DNA from: Bacteroidaceae bacterium
GTDB lineage: Bacteria; Bacteroidota; Bacteroidia; Bacteroidales; Bacteroidaceae
Direction of reading: 5' to 3'
Assembly: GCA_017522915.1 (NCBI GenBank)
Contig: JAFWXX010000016.1
Location: 1-47,742 of the forward strand
DNA length: 47,742 nt
Shown: positions 35,265 to 45,600 of the stretch, in pieces
How positions within the stretch are numbered: position 1 is the stretch's first letter
Layout of the letters: the number at the start of each line of letters is the position of its first letter
The notes under the pieces: generated by a model
The model's database searches: none
What the model was told of the DNA's origin: nothing
The model's input: only the letters and a program-made list of their open reading frames with translations
Position numbers and translations under genes: made by a program

Positions 35265-36754
35265 TTATATTTATAGGATTGGTTTTGTCTGTCTCTTACC
35301 GATATAATACAATCGGCACAGAGACTGTTTGGTGGGAAACACATATCCCTACATTTACATTTATTGTATTATCACTATATCTGCTACTCTCTCAAAAGTA
35401 CCGACACCAAGTGATACATGAATTTGCTATGAGCATGGCTACAATATCCATTGTCGGCGTAGTGAGTGTGTTCCTTGCAAGCAGATATAACACATCGATA
35501 TACGCAATGGGTATAACGCTTTCGATACCTGCGGTAACTTATTTTGCCGACACCAACAAAAAATGGCTACTTACAATAATTGTTCTTGTATATCTGACTT
35601 GTTTCGTGGCGGTGTCACTTGCAGGTTCACGAACCGGTATAATTGCAATGCTATTATCGGCAATCTATCTATCGTATCGAATACTGCATTTTAAGAAATA
35701 TATTCTATTATCATCAGGAATATTAATGTTGTTTGCTATAGTCTCTGTTCTCATTTTTATTAAGAATGACTCTACAGCCGGCAGGGCATTTATACTTAAG
35801 AACAGTATGGAAATGATTGCCGAAAGGCCTCTTGGATGGGGCGAGGATGGCTTTGAATCAAATTACATGCTCTACCAAGCCAAATACTTCAATAACAACA
35901 ATGACGAAAGAAGAGAAATACTAGCTGATGACATAAAGCATCCTCTTAACGAGTATATATACATTGCTGTCAACTACGGCATCCACACGTTGTTGCTATT
36001 TCTTGCTCTTATAGGAACAGCCATATATCTCCTATACAAGAAACGTGATAAGGAGAGTTACTGTTGCCTACACTTTATTGCTTTGTTGCTTCTATGGAGT
36101 TGCTTTTCATACCCCCTTTTTGTCTCCTTTGTACTTGTAATGGCAATGGCATATATTCCTGTACTGCCATTCACAAACAGCCTTATTACGAGTAAAAGCA
36201 TCATACGTTATACTATGGTTGCACTATTATTGGCGTATGGTGGAACAAGTATTATGGCATTCAATGATGAGCGTATTTGGAACAATGCTATCAACGAATA
36301 CCACGAAGGAAACAAGCAAGCAGCAATGGCTGTATTCAACCAATGGAAGAACTACCGCATTGACAAAGGAAGGCTTCTTTTCTCACTGGCAACAGTAGAA
36401 TACAACAACGAAGATTATGATAGGTGCATAAACATCTACAATGAATGCAAGAATTATTTATCAAGCTATGACCTTGAGTTTATACTTGCAAACAGTTACC
36501 TTTTTACAGGTAATGACGAAAAGGCGCTTGAACATTTTGAGATTGCGCACAATATGTGCCCAAACCGTTTTGTGCCGCTTTACAAACAGTTCAAAATATA
36601 CAAGGAGCAGGGCGATACAGCAAGGATGATAAGCATTGGAAATGAGATTCTTACAAAAAAGATAAAGGTACACTCACGTAAGATTGACATAATACTCAAT
36701 AACGTGAGATACGAGTTACAGAAGTTTAAAGAGAGTAATATCACAACTATATAA
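35249..36754 (+). CDS. O-antigen ligase (Wzy_C) family protein with C-terminal TPRs
   Basis: A 501-residue inner-membrane protein with about ten helices. The Wzy_C/WaaL signature region is present: LAGSRTGIIAMLLSA, GRAFILKNSMEMIAERPLGW, and the periplasmic loop ending HPLNEYIYIAVNYGIHTLL. The last 120 residues form TPR-like repeats (ALEHFEIAHNMCPNRFVPLY). Members ligate or polymerise lipid-linked glycans, and the O-oligosaccharyltransferases that glycosylate proteins belong here. Being alone among exported-protein genes with no glycan-synthesis genes nearby, it might modify the neighbouring lipoprotein or giant; that is inference. It starts inside the transglutaminase gene. A fragment of its 3' end recurs at 46536. 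Confidence 0.82.
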   Translation: MSSVLIIFIGLVLSVSYRYNTIGTETVWWETHIPTFTFIVLSLYLLLSQKYRHQVIHEFAMSMATISIVGVVSVFLASRYNTSIYAMGITLSIPAVTYFADTNKKWLLTIIVLVYLTCFVAVSLAGSRTGIIAMLLSAIYLSYRILHFKKYILLSSGILMLFAIVSVLIFIKNDSTAGRAFILKNSMEMIAERPLGWGEDGFESNYMLYQAKYFNNNNDERREILADDIKHPLNEYIYIAVNYGIHTLLLFLALIGTAIYLLYKKRDKESYCCLHFIALLLLWSCFSYPLFVSFVLVMAMAYIPVLPFTNSLITSKSIIRYTMVALLLAYGGTSIMAFNDERIWNNAINEYHEGNKQAAMAVFNQWKNYRIDKGRLLFSLATVEYNNEDYDRCINIYNECKNYLSSYDLEFILANSYLFTGNDEKALEHFEIAHNMCPNRFVPLYKQFKIYKEQGDTARMISIGNEILTKKIKVHSRKIDIILNNVRYELQKFKESNITTI

Positions 36755-36766
36755 ACAATTTATTAA

Positions 36767-36802
36767 CAATTTTAAAACAAAAAAACAAAAATGAAAAGAG
36801 AA
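36767..36802 (+). repeat. Shared 5' leader, copy 1
   Basis: Thirty-six bases covering the A-rich leader and first four codons are identical to 41830-41865, in front of a different protein. Similarity fades within the signal peptide. Confidence 0.9.
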
Positions 36803-37567
36803 ATTATTTTTACATTCGCGTGCGTTATTGCACTGATGTCAGGATTTGTATCCTGCACAAACGAAGACTTTGAGGATTGTATGTCTGTTGCAGAGATGCA
36901 GAAGAGTGCAAAGACAAGGTCTGTTGGTGGAATGACAAAGGAAGAGGTTCTGGCAAGACTTGATGAACTTGGCGAAAAGTACGGAACAAACATAAATCTA
37001 CTATATGTTAAGGATTATTCAGAAGTAACAGAAAGTACGTTTGAACAGATAGAGCGACAAATCATAAAAGAACGGAATTCAACAAATATAAATAAGACGT
37101 CTATAAGAGATAATGTTCTGATTAATGACAATATAATAGACGAATATGACATTGCAACACTTAACAGTGAGATTGAAGAAATCCCGGACTATGATAAGAC
37201 TGCATACTTTTATCTATCTTGTTATAAATATAATACATATCCATATGTAAATTATTTCTATGAGATGGGATTTAACTTTAAGGTTATAAATGGAAGAACG
37301 AGTGTTGAAGCAGGTTTTCATGATATTACAAGTTATCCAAATGCACATGGAAGTAATATTGATTTTTTCAGTCATGACGTCGTATCAAACAGTAATGATA
37401 GAATCATGTTTGGTTTCAGATTCTTATTTACAATAAACTATGAATATACGAAAAATGGCGAAGAAGTTTATATAGATAAAAGAGCATGGATAAATGGTTC
37501 ATATGACAATGGAGTAAACTTGTTATATACGACAGACAATGATATTAGATTGGAACTTAGCCATTAA
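36791..37567 (+). CDS. Lipoprotein, partner of MG2 giant 2
   Basis: A 258-residue lipoprotein: signal ending in GFVSC, lipid cysteine C22, then TNEDFEDCMSV. An N-terminal segment (EEVLARLDELGEKYGTNINL) is shared with the 108-residue lipoprotein at 28563. The remaining 170 residues, from about 95, are Tyr/Asn-rich and look like a beta-structured domain (YFYLSCYKYNTYPYVNYFYE). I do not recognise that domain. It is the third gene of the cassette-2 operon and lies 28 bases before giant 2. Confidence 0.75.
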   Translation: MKREIIFTFACVIALMSGFVSCTNEDFEDCMSVAEMQKSAKTRSVGGMTKEEVLARLDELGEKYGTNINLLYVKDYSEVTESTFEQIERQIIKERNSTNINKTSIRDNVLINDNIIDEYDIATLNSEIEEIPDYDKTAYFYLSCYKYNTYPYVNYFYEMGFNFKVINGRTSVEAGFHDITSYPNAHGSNIDFFSHDVVSNSNDRIMFGFRFLFTINYEYTKNGEEVYIDKRAWINGSYDNGVNLLYTTDNDIRLELSH

Positions 37568-37595
37568 CTAATAGTCCTCATAAAGATTCTTACAC

Positions 37596-40500
37596 ATGAG
37601 AATCAATATTAAGACATATATCATATTATGCCTATGGGCATTTACATTTAGTTGTTTTGCCCAGACACCCACCGACAGCGCAGCACTGCGTGCGTTGCAG
37701 GTGGGTTATATATTGCCACCGGAGAGGGTATATCTCCACTTCGACAATACAGCGTATTTCCTTGGCGAAACAATATGGTTCAAGGCTTTTGTAACCAGCA
37801 ATAACGATGACCGGCCAACCACCCTCAGCCGTGTACTGTATGTTGAATTGGTCGCACCCGAAGGGTATGTTGTAAAGACGAATAAATACAAGATTGACGA
37901 CGATGGCACTTGCAACGGGGATATATATATGGACCCGCTATATCTGTCGGGATATTATGAAGTCCGGGCATATACACGCTACATGCTCAACTGGGGCGAC
38001 GAGGCTATATTCAGCCGCGTGTTCCCGGTTTTTGACAAGGTAAACAACGGAGACTGGGGATTGCGGAACATACTTGACAGGGAAAGAAAGATATTCAAGG
38101 ACGGACGTTGGAAAGACAACAGTGACAACCGGATAGGCCTGACGTTTTACCCAGAAAGCGGACACCTTGTAAATGGTATTGAGAGCCGTGTCGCGTATGA
38201 ACTGCGTAATACTGCGAGAGATAACATCAATAAAGAGATTACCATAACTGCGAACGAGGAGCCACTGCTGAAAACCACGCCTGAACATCTTGGAAAAGGT
38301 GTATTGACTATAAAACCGGATATTGATACTGATTACAATGCGGTAGTGGAAACTATGAACGAGGAAGGAAAACGTCAACGATATGTCTTCAAACTACCCA
38401 AAGTGGAAAGAGAAGGAGTGGCAATAAGGCTCTTGAACGATAAAGACAGTATACGTATATTTGTGAACAGCAATTATAACGATACAACAGGATTAGGCTT
38501 TGTGCTGATGCACAGAAGCAGTATGGGATTTTACAAAAAGATAAGGGGTAGGAGAGATTCAATAAGCATTGATAAGAATGAGATTCCAGAAGGTGTAAAT
38601 CGTGCAATTGTATTCAATGGCAAAACACCGGTAGCCGAAAGGCTTTTCTTTGTAAGACATAATACACTGCAAAGAGGAGATCACGGTTATGCAAGGTTGC
38701 TTGTAACTGCAAACGGACAGGAGTGTAATACATACGAACCGCTCCCTCACGAGAAGATCGTTCTGAGGATAGAACGTGAAGACGGAAAAATGATTGACGA
38801 TAACATGGAATTTGCGGTATCTGTTTCTGACGGATACAACAGACACACAACCTTTTGGGGACATAATCTTTATACATACCTCCTACTGGGGTCGGAGCTG
38901 AAAGGTTTTATCCCTGACGCATGGCAGTATTTTGACCCGAAGAATCATAAAAGAGATGAACATCTCGACCTGATTATGCTCACACATGGGTGGACTGCAT
39001 ATGAGTGGCAACAATTGACACAAGAGAGCTTAGAGAACAAGGTTGACCCAGAGGAGAAAATAACAATTCGTGGAAAATTCTACCGACGCAACAAAATAAA
39101 CAAGATTGGCAAAAAAGGCTCATACAATATCATAACTCTTCCATACAATCAAATAAGGCTCGATTTTGCCGATAATGGTAAAGATGTCAAGACCTCTGCA
39201 TTCCGCACCGACAGTATGGGTGATTTTATTATTGAATTCGATGATTTCTATGGCAAAGAGGTTGCTGCACTCTCACCGACAACATTGTTTAAGCAAAACG
39301 ATAGAATCAGTTACGGCTTTGCGCTTGACAAGTATTTTTCGCCTCAGCCTAAGAAGTATTCGCTATGGGAACTTGCTTCAGACAGAAAAAATGAGAAAAA
39401 AGATAGCGTAAATGGGATATTAACGCGACTAGGAGTTAACGAATATCAATTCCCTGAGATTACTATAAAGGCAAAACGTGAAGACATGAGATTCTACATC
39501 AATCCCATTAGCGAACTTAGACTGGATTATCTTGACGAATGGGAATATGCATCAGATGTAACATTCCTTAATGGAATATGGGATGCCGGAATGAACGGAG
39601 AATACCTTGAGCAGTACAATAAGATTGTTGTAAACAAGAACACAAACAGCATTGCGCGGTTGTTAGGCAACAACGGGAGCAGTCAAAGATATTGGGATGA
39701 AAATCATGAAAGAAAAGAGTTATATCAATATCAAGATATCCTAACAGCAGAAGATGTTATATTCAGTGCACATCTGCGTCATGCACTCGGTCATAGTTTC
39801 TGGACTCATTTCGTGATTACCGATGGGGAATATCATAAGGATTCTGTCCCGCTCATAGACGAAAACTATCTGCATGGTATTGATGTAGAGAAAATGACAA
39901 ACTTCAAGGAGATTATTATAACAAGCGACAGAAAAAAACGGGAACTGATTGAAGGGAACAGTCTGGCTTTCTGGAAATTCAAGAAAAATGCACACAAGAA
40001 CAAACTCAAATACAAGCACTTTTACAACGGCTTCTTATCGCCACCGGCTCTACCTTTTATTCCCGGCGACAAGGGGAATTATGCCTATCGTGAACTTATA
40101 GAAGAGATATCTGAACAGGACAAGAATACAGAATATGGTATGCATGTGCCCGACACTGAAACTGAATCCAAGATGAATAAGGTTGCGAATGGGTTGTATA
40201 GTACAGAAGGAGCTACTGAAAAAGAGAGCGGAAACAAGAAAAAATGGAAGAAAAGTCATCAAGTCAATGATATGACAAACGCACCACCCATTGAGAATCC
40301 AAATAGAGTCGTATTGTTTGTTCCGCATGAAAAGGAGAATGCAACTAAAACGATTCAGCCCGACCTGAGTAGTAACGGCACACGACGCTACACATCGGTA
40401 CAGGGATATACTGCATCAAAAAAGTTCTATTCGCCAGACTACTCAAACATGGCCCCGGAAAGCATTGTAAACGATTATCGTCGTACACTTATGTGGTCTC

Positions 40501-41489
40501 CCACCGTGAAACCCGAAAATGGCAGACTAATTGTGGAGTTCTACAATAGTTCATTATGCAAATCGCTGTGTGCCGACATAATAGGCTATCACAATGGAAC
40601 TATTTTATCAAACAGTGAACACCTGCCCACCATAAACAACGTACCGGTAAAAGAATATAAGGAATTTTCATTGTCACGACATAAAGATATTTTCATAAAG
40701 GATTCTATATTCTGGGAACAATGTAACAAAGAATTTGAGAATGCCGAACTATATTACTTGCAGAAAAGATATGGCAAAGCACTAAACACATATATCGAGT
40801 TAATACAATATGGATATTCTGCTGCATACCGTAGAATTGGAGAATACTATCGTCATGGTTTACTGATAAAAGCTAACCCAAAATTAGCTGTAAGATTCTT
40901 TAGCAAAGGTGCTGAATTAGGTGACATTGATTGCTATTACGAGCTGTCGGAACTTTATCGTGACGGCATTGGTGTTGAACAAAACCGTAACGAAGAAATA
41001 AACCAATTGCAGATAGCAGCCAAAAAAGAACATCCAAGTTCGTTGGCGAGGCTCGGGAAATATTACAATAGAGGTATTGTTGTCGAGAAGGACTCAATGG
41101 AAGCAAAGAACCTTTTAAGAAAAGCTGCTATGTTGGGAAATACCGACGGATTGTTTGAATATGGTATCTGTCTTCATAATTTTAATATTGAAAATGATTC
41201 AGTTTTAGGTACATACATTGATTGTATTAAAAGTGCTGCCGGCATGAAGCATATTGAGGCCATGCAGTGGATGATGAGACATGAGGAGAGCAATGGTAAT
41301 CAAGAAGAGGCATATAGGTATGCAAAAGAGTTGTACCTGATGAAAGATATTGAGGGGACAATGTTTTTGGCAGGATGTTACATGAATGGATATGGATGCA
41401 AACGCAACAAGAGGCTTGCAAAGGACCTCTATCGCGAGGCTGCCGCAGCCGGCAGTGCAGAAGCAAAGAAAATACTCGAAGAGTGGTGA
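37596..41489 (+). CDS. Secreted MG2-domain/Sel1-repeat giant 2
   Basis: A 1,297-residue paralogue of giant 1. The signal peptide ends in SCFAQ. The MG2 signature is ERVYLHFDNTAYFLGETIW at about residues 43-61, with GYYEVRAYTRYMLNWGDEAIF after it. The middle contains ISELRLDYLDEWEYA near residue 640. The Sel1 region starts at about 1,050 and ends in GYGCKRNKRLAKDLYREAAA. A charged, low-complexity insert near 870-900 (EGATEKESGNKKKWKKS) distinguishes it. The first 150 bases from 37661 nearly match the giant at the right edge. It has the same unknown function as giant 1 and is the last gene of a four-gene operon. Confidence 0.8.
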   Translation: MRINIKTYIILCLWAFTFSCFAQTPTDSAALRALQVGYILPPERVYLHFDNTAYFLGETIWFKAFVTSNNDDRPTTLSRVLYVELVAPEGYVVKTNKYKIDDDGTCNGDIYMDPLYLSGYYEVRAYTRYMLNWGDEAIFSRVFPVFDKVNNGDWGLRNILDRERKIFKDGRWKDNSDNRIGLTFYPESGHLVNGIESRVAYELRNTARDNINKEITITANEEPLLKTTPEHLGKGVLTIKPDIDTDYNAVVETMNEEGKRQRYVFKLPKVEREGVAIRLLNDKDSIRIFVNSNYNDTTGLGFVLMHRSSMGFYKKIRGRRDSISIDKNEIPEGVNRAIVFNGKTPVAERLFFVRHNTLQRGDHGYARLLVTANGQECNTYEPLPHEKIVLRIEREDGKMIDDNMEFAVSVSDGYNRHTTFWGHNLYTYLLLGSELKGFIPDAWQYFDPKNHKRDEHLDLIMLTHGWTAYEWQQLTQESLENKVDPEEKITIRGKFYRRNKINKIGKKGSYNIITLPYNQIRLDFADNGKDVKTSAFRTDSMGDFIIEFDDFYGKEVAALSPTTLFKQNDRISYGFALDKYFSPQPKKYSLWELASDRKNEKKDSVNGILTRLGVNEYQFPEITIKAKREDMRFYINPISELRLDYLDEWEYASDVTFLNGIWDAGMNGEYLEQYNKIVVNKNTNSIARLLGNNGSSQRYWDENHERKELYQYQDILTAEDVIFSAHLRHALGHSFWTHFVITDGEYHKDSVPLIDENYLHGIDVEKMTNFKEIIITSDRKKRELIEGNSLAFWKFKKNAHKNKLKYKHFYNGFLSPPALPFIPGDKGNYAYRELIEEISEQDKNTEYGMHVPDTETESKMNKVANGLYSTEGATEKESGNKKKWKKSHQVNDMTNAPPIENPNRVVLFVPHEKENATKTIQPDLSSNGTRRYTSVQGYTASKKFYSPDYSNMAPESIVNDYRRTLMWSPTVKPENGRLIVEFYNSSLCKSLCADIIGYHNGTILSNSEHLPTINNVPVKEYKEFSLSRHKDIFIKDSIFWEQCNKEFENAELYYLQKRYGKALNTYIELIQYGYSAAYRRIGEYYRHGLLIKANPKLAVRFFSKGAELGDIDCYYELSELYRDGIGVEQNRNEEINQLQIAAKKEHPSSLARLGKYYNRGIVVEKDSMEAKNLLRKAAMLGNTDGLFEYGICLHNFNIENDSVLGTYIDCIKSAAGMKHIEAMQWMMRHEESNGNQEEAYRYAKELYLMKDIEGTMFLAGCYMNGYGCKRNKRLAKDLYREAAAAGSAEAKKILEEW

Positions 41490-41537
41490 ACAAAATAAAC
41501 CGGATATTGATATCCCATGACTTACATCGGTTAATAC

Positions 41538-41697
41538 ATGAGAATCACTATCGAAACATAATGAAGAATCTTGTTTTACTTTGTCAAGTGGTTCGGAATT
41601 AGAAATAACAGTTGACCGAAAGAATATTTTGCTTGGATAATACAACGCTTAGAAACTTGGATTCTTTGACTACTATTCTCCGAAACCGGATGTCTGA
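41538..41697 (+). pseudogene. Remnants of an MG2 cassette
   Basis: At 41659-41697 the frame reads GFFDYYSPKPDV then a stop, a variant of the tail of giant 1. Upstream, 41610-41657 (GTTGACC...TTTTGCTTGGATAATACAACG) is similar to 22235-22275, which also precedes a tail fragment. At 41538 ATGAGAATCACTATCGAAAC resembles the start of giant 2 but is stopped after seven codons. The 364-bp gap 41490-41853 therefore consists of decayed cassette pieces plus a promoter. The tail part is clear; the start-like part is weak. Confidence 0.6.
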
Positions 41698-41710
41698 TTC
41701 TGTAACTTTC

Positions 41711-41764
41711 GGTCGTGTTCGGACATTTTTTGCTTTTTCAAGGTTCTGAAACAGCATACAGAAT
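41711..41764 (+). promoter_or_regulatory. Degenerate shared-motif promoter of MG2 cassette 3
   Basis: GGTCG-TGT-TCGGAC (41711-41724): the TCGGAC half is exact, the first half has two mismatches to RGACA. TTTG lies at 41729-41732, and TACAGAAT starts 38 bases from the T of TCGGAC, keeping only TA of the -7 box. This is the weakest of the six sites. Confidence 0.4.
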
Positions 41765-41829
41765 GGCAAGAGATTTCTTAACAGAAAGTGAATACGATGC
41801 AACAAAAGCTGTACGTAACTAAACCTATA

Positions 41830-41865
41830 CAATTTTAAAACAAAAAAACAAAAATGAAAAGAGAA
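41830..41865 (+). repeat. Shared 5' leader, copy 2
   Basis: Identical to 36767-36802. The same A-rich untranslated leader and MKRE start are joined here to an unrelated mature protein. Confidence 0.9.
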
Positions 41866-42627
41866 CTAATTTTTATGTTTGCGTGTATCGTATCTGCTAT
41901 GACGACGTTCACGGCAATGGGTGAAAACGGCAAATATAAGGAGTATTGCCGTGATTTGAAGGACAAGCTGAACCTGACATTTTCGGCTCCGGAAAGTGCA
42001 ATAAGTTTTAAGACAGACAGTGCTATGTTTTTTGCTTTTACTTTTGGCGAGGCGTCAGAAGAGGTTCCTGGTGAAATCGTATTTATGGGTGCTCCCATAG
42101 TGAAATTGTCAGAAAACTGTTCTGCAGTGATGATGGACGTAAAATATGTATCAGGGAAACGTTCTGGCAATGATGAATGTTGGAGTACCCCTACAGCCTG
42201 GATGCTGAATAACTGTAACACGCGATGGTGTATACCAATGATAAGAAATACAGGTGTATGTAATAATGATGGCTCAAAAATATATACCGAGGAGGAGACA
42301 GCTGCATATATGGAAAGAATCTCTCAGTTGAGGGCGCAATATGAGCGTTGCATTGAAAATGCCGAGATGACAAATAAGACAAACTGTGACCGCATATTTT
42401 TTGTAAGAATTCCTCATTTGGAACGGGTCACTACTGCCGGTCTTATGTCCTGCCCAGAAACAGAGGCGATGCTTAAAGCAAACGCCACGGAATGCTACGG
42501 TGTGGAATTCTATAAACAATCATCCTGTGAACCATTTAAAATGTTATTCTTCATCAATGGTAACAATACTACTATTGATGAATGTGTAGCAAAGATGGCC
42601 GGGTATATCAGGTTTGTATGCTCCTAA
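41854..42627 (+). CDS. Secreted Cys-rich protein, partner of MG2 giant 3
   Basis: A 257-residue exported protein I do not recognise. The signal region (KRELIFMFACIVSAMTTFTA) starts like that of the lipoprotein at 36791 but has lost the lipobox cysteine, so this one should be soluble or otherwise anchored. The mature part has about eleven cysteines, including NECWS-like and NNCNTRWCIP clusters, suggesting disulphides. A segment EEETAAYMERISQLRAQYE near residue 148 is helical. It starts about 90 bases after a degenerate shared-motif promoter, and giant 3 follows 28 bases downstream. It is unrelated by eye to the other small partners beyond the leader. Confidence 0.72.
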   Translation: MKRELIFMFACIVSAMTTFTAMGENGKYKEYCRDLKDKLNLTFSAPESAISFKTDSAMFFAFTFGEASEEVPGEIVFMGAPIVKLSENCSAVMMDVKYVSGKRSGNDECWSTPTAWMLNNCNTRWCIPMIRNTGVCNNDGSKIYTEEETAAYMERISQLRAQYERCIENAEMTNKTNCDRIFFVRIPHLERVTTAGLMSCPETEAMLKANATECYGVEFYKQSSCEPFKMLFFINGNNTTIDECVAKMAGYIRFVCS

Positions 42628-42655
42628 TCTGAAAATAATAAGATAAGAATTAGGA

Positions 42656-45600
42656 ATGTTGAGAAAATCAATATTAATAGTATTTGTTATAACATCAATA
42701 TTCTTGAGAGCTCAGACACCTACCGACAGTGCCGCCTTGCGTGCGCTGATGGTGGGGCGTGCGTTGCCACAGGAGCGAGTGTATCTGCACTTTGATAACA
42801 CTGCATATTACCTTGGTGAGACAATCTGGTTCAAGGCATTCGTTACAAGCCACAGCGACAACAACCCCACGGTGTTGAGCCGTGTGCTCTATGTGGAGCT
42901 TATGAGCCCCGAGGGGTATGTCGTGAAGACTGATAAGTACAGAATTGATGATAACGGAACATGCCACGGTGGAATATACCTTGACCCGCTTTATCTGTCG
43001 GGCTTCTTCGAGGTGCGCGCATACACCCGTTATATGCTCAATTGGGGTGGCGAGGGCATCTTCGGTCGCGTGTTCCCCGTATATGACAAAGTGAACAATG
43101 GCGACTGGGGGTTCCGCAACATACGCGACAGGAGTCAGGGTCTTTTTGCCAACAAAACGTTCAAAAAGAAGATTGTGCCCGAGATCCGTTTCTATCCCGA
43201 GAGCGGGCATCTTGTCGACGGCATTGAAAGCAGGGTTGTATATGAATTGACAGGATTCGATGGCGTCGACCTTTATGATGAGATCACCATTTTCGCCGAC
43301 AACAGGCCTCTGTTGAGAACCACTCCGGAACATTTGGGCAAGGGAAGTTTTATCCTGACCCCTGATTTGGAGACGGAATATACTGCCAAGGTAAACATCA
43401 CGGATGAGAAGGGGAAAAAGAAGGAATATAAGTTCGGATTGCCCCGCATTGAACAGAGAGGATGCGTAGTGTCGGTAACAGAAAAAAACGATAGTGTGAA
43501 CTTCAATGTTATCCATAGTTTTGCTGATGATAGTACCATTGCTTTCGCTATACTGCACCGCAATAAATTGGGATTCTATCATAAGATTGAACGTGACAGT
43601 TACACAATGTCAATAAACAAGAAATATTTACCTGAAGGAGTAAACCGCGCAATAGTGTTTCATGGTAGGCAACCTCTTGCTGAGCGACTCTTCTTTGTGC
43701 AGCACGACAGCCTGCAGGCCGGTGACCACCAGACGGTAAAGTTGCGCGTTAGCGCAAATGATGATCCCCTTCATAAGTTGAGGCTACTACCACATGACAA
43801 AATAACCTTAACTGTAGAGCGCGAGGATGGCAATCCTCTGGATAATGAGACGGAATTTGCGTTGTCTGTCAGCGACCAGTCGGGAGTGCAGACAACATCC
43901 TGGGGATATAACCTGTATACATATCTGTTGTTGGGCTCCGAACTCAAGGGTTACATCCCTGATGCCTACCAATATTTTGACCCTAAGAATCCCAAGCGCA
44001 AGGAACATCTCGACCTTGTGATGCTCACTAACGGTTGGACTGCATACGAATGGGCAGAACTGACGGTTGGAAACTTCAGCGATATCGTGCCTCCCGAAGA
44101 GGGTATTGTGGTAAAGGGTGACTTTGTGTTCAAGGTGAGGAGCAGAAAGTTTGGAAATTTGGGGAGCTACAATGTAATCCCACAGCCTTATAGGCCTGTA
44201 AGGATTGACTTCACGGCCAATGACAGCACCATCAAGGCACTGGTTTTCCGCACAGACAGTGCTGGCAAGTTCAGCATTGTACTTGACGATTTCACTGGCA
44301 AACAGTCCGTAGCGCTTTCTCCGGAGACATATTTAAAGCACAGCGATAGAATCAACTATGCTTTTTACATGGACAAATACTTCTCGCCCAAGCCACGCAG
44401 GTATAGCTTCTGGCAAGAAAATGTCGGGAGCAGTATAAGATCCCAAGAAAAGAGTAATGGCGGAATCAAGAAGGTGAGTGCAAGTGAATATTTGTTAGAC
44501 GAAATTAGCGTAGAAGCTAACCTGAAACGCAAACTGACAACGACTTCACCTATCAGTGAGCTACGTCTTGATTATCTTGAAGAGTGGGAGTATGCAACGG
44601 ATGTAACCTACAGGAATGGAGTGTATGATATGCCTGTGGAGCTATATCGGTACAATGACGATACCAGTGATGTAAATGAGACGCAGGAATCTGATAATGA
44701 AGAGGAGCAAACTGTTCTTGAGCAAGAGGTTGCCGCACCGGAATGTGACAATAATGATGTCTTAAGATCAGAGGTACGACACTTTATGCGCGACTATGCA
44801 TATATGTATAAAGATGTGCTTACTGTCTTGAATGTCTTGACGAGTATATATAAACGCTACGATCTGGGATGGCAAAATTGGGTGCAACCTGTTGTGATAA
44901 AAGGAAACTACAATTATGACAGTATACCGGTACCCGACACTGAATACACACATGGCATAGATGTTGAAAATATGACCAATTTCAGTGAAGTGATAATAAC
45001 AAGTGATCAAAAGAAGTTGAAGAGTGTTGATGGCAGTCCTGGAATTTGGGAACGTAGAGCAGCTGTTTATCAAAATAAACATCCGTATAGTTTCTTTTAT
45101 GATGGTTTTCTCTCACAAACAGGCATAGTATACAGATTGTCTGAAGATGATGTCAGAATATACGATCCGGAGTCTATTGACGAACTGTACCTTTCATTGG
45201 ACAGGCTGTGGAGGCTGAATGAAGAACTTCATATTTTTGAGAATATGGAGCATCCCAACAACATCGCATACCTTATACCGGACAGGCGTGACAACAAGTC
45301 GCTGATAAGGAATGATCTGAGCGTATCCGGCAGTACACGCCGTTACACATCTGTTCAGGGCTATACGGTGGCAAAGCAGTTCTACTCTCCCGATTATAGT
45401 ACTATGGTGCCCGACGACAATGACTACCGCCGTACCCTGCTGTGGAACCCGTCGGTAAAGAGTGTGGACGGCAAGTTGCAGGTAGAGTTATACAACAGCA
45501 GTATCTGCAATACCGTAGCGGTTGACGTGATTGGTTATGACGGCAATGCTGTTTTTAGCAATGATGATGCTATTGTCACAAGAGAGGACAGTTGCATTAA

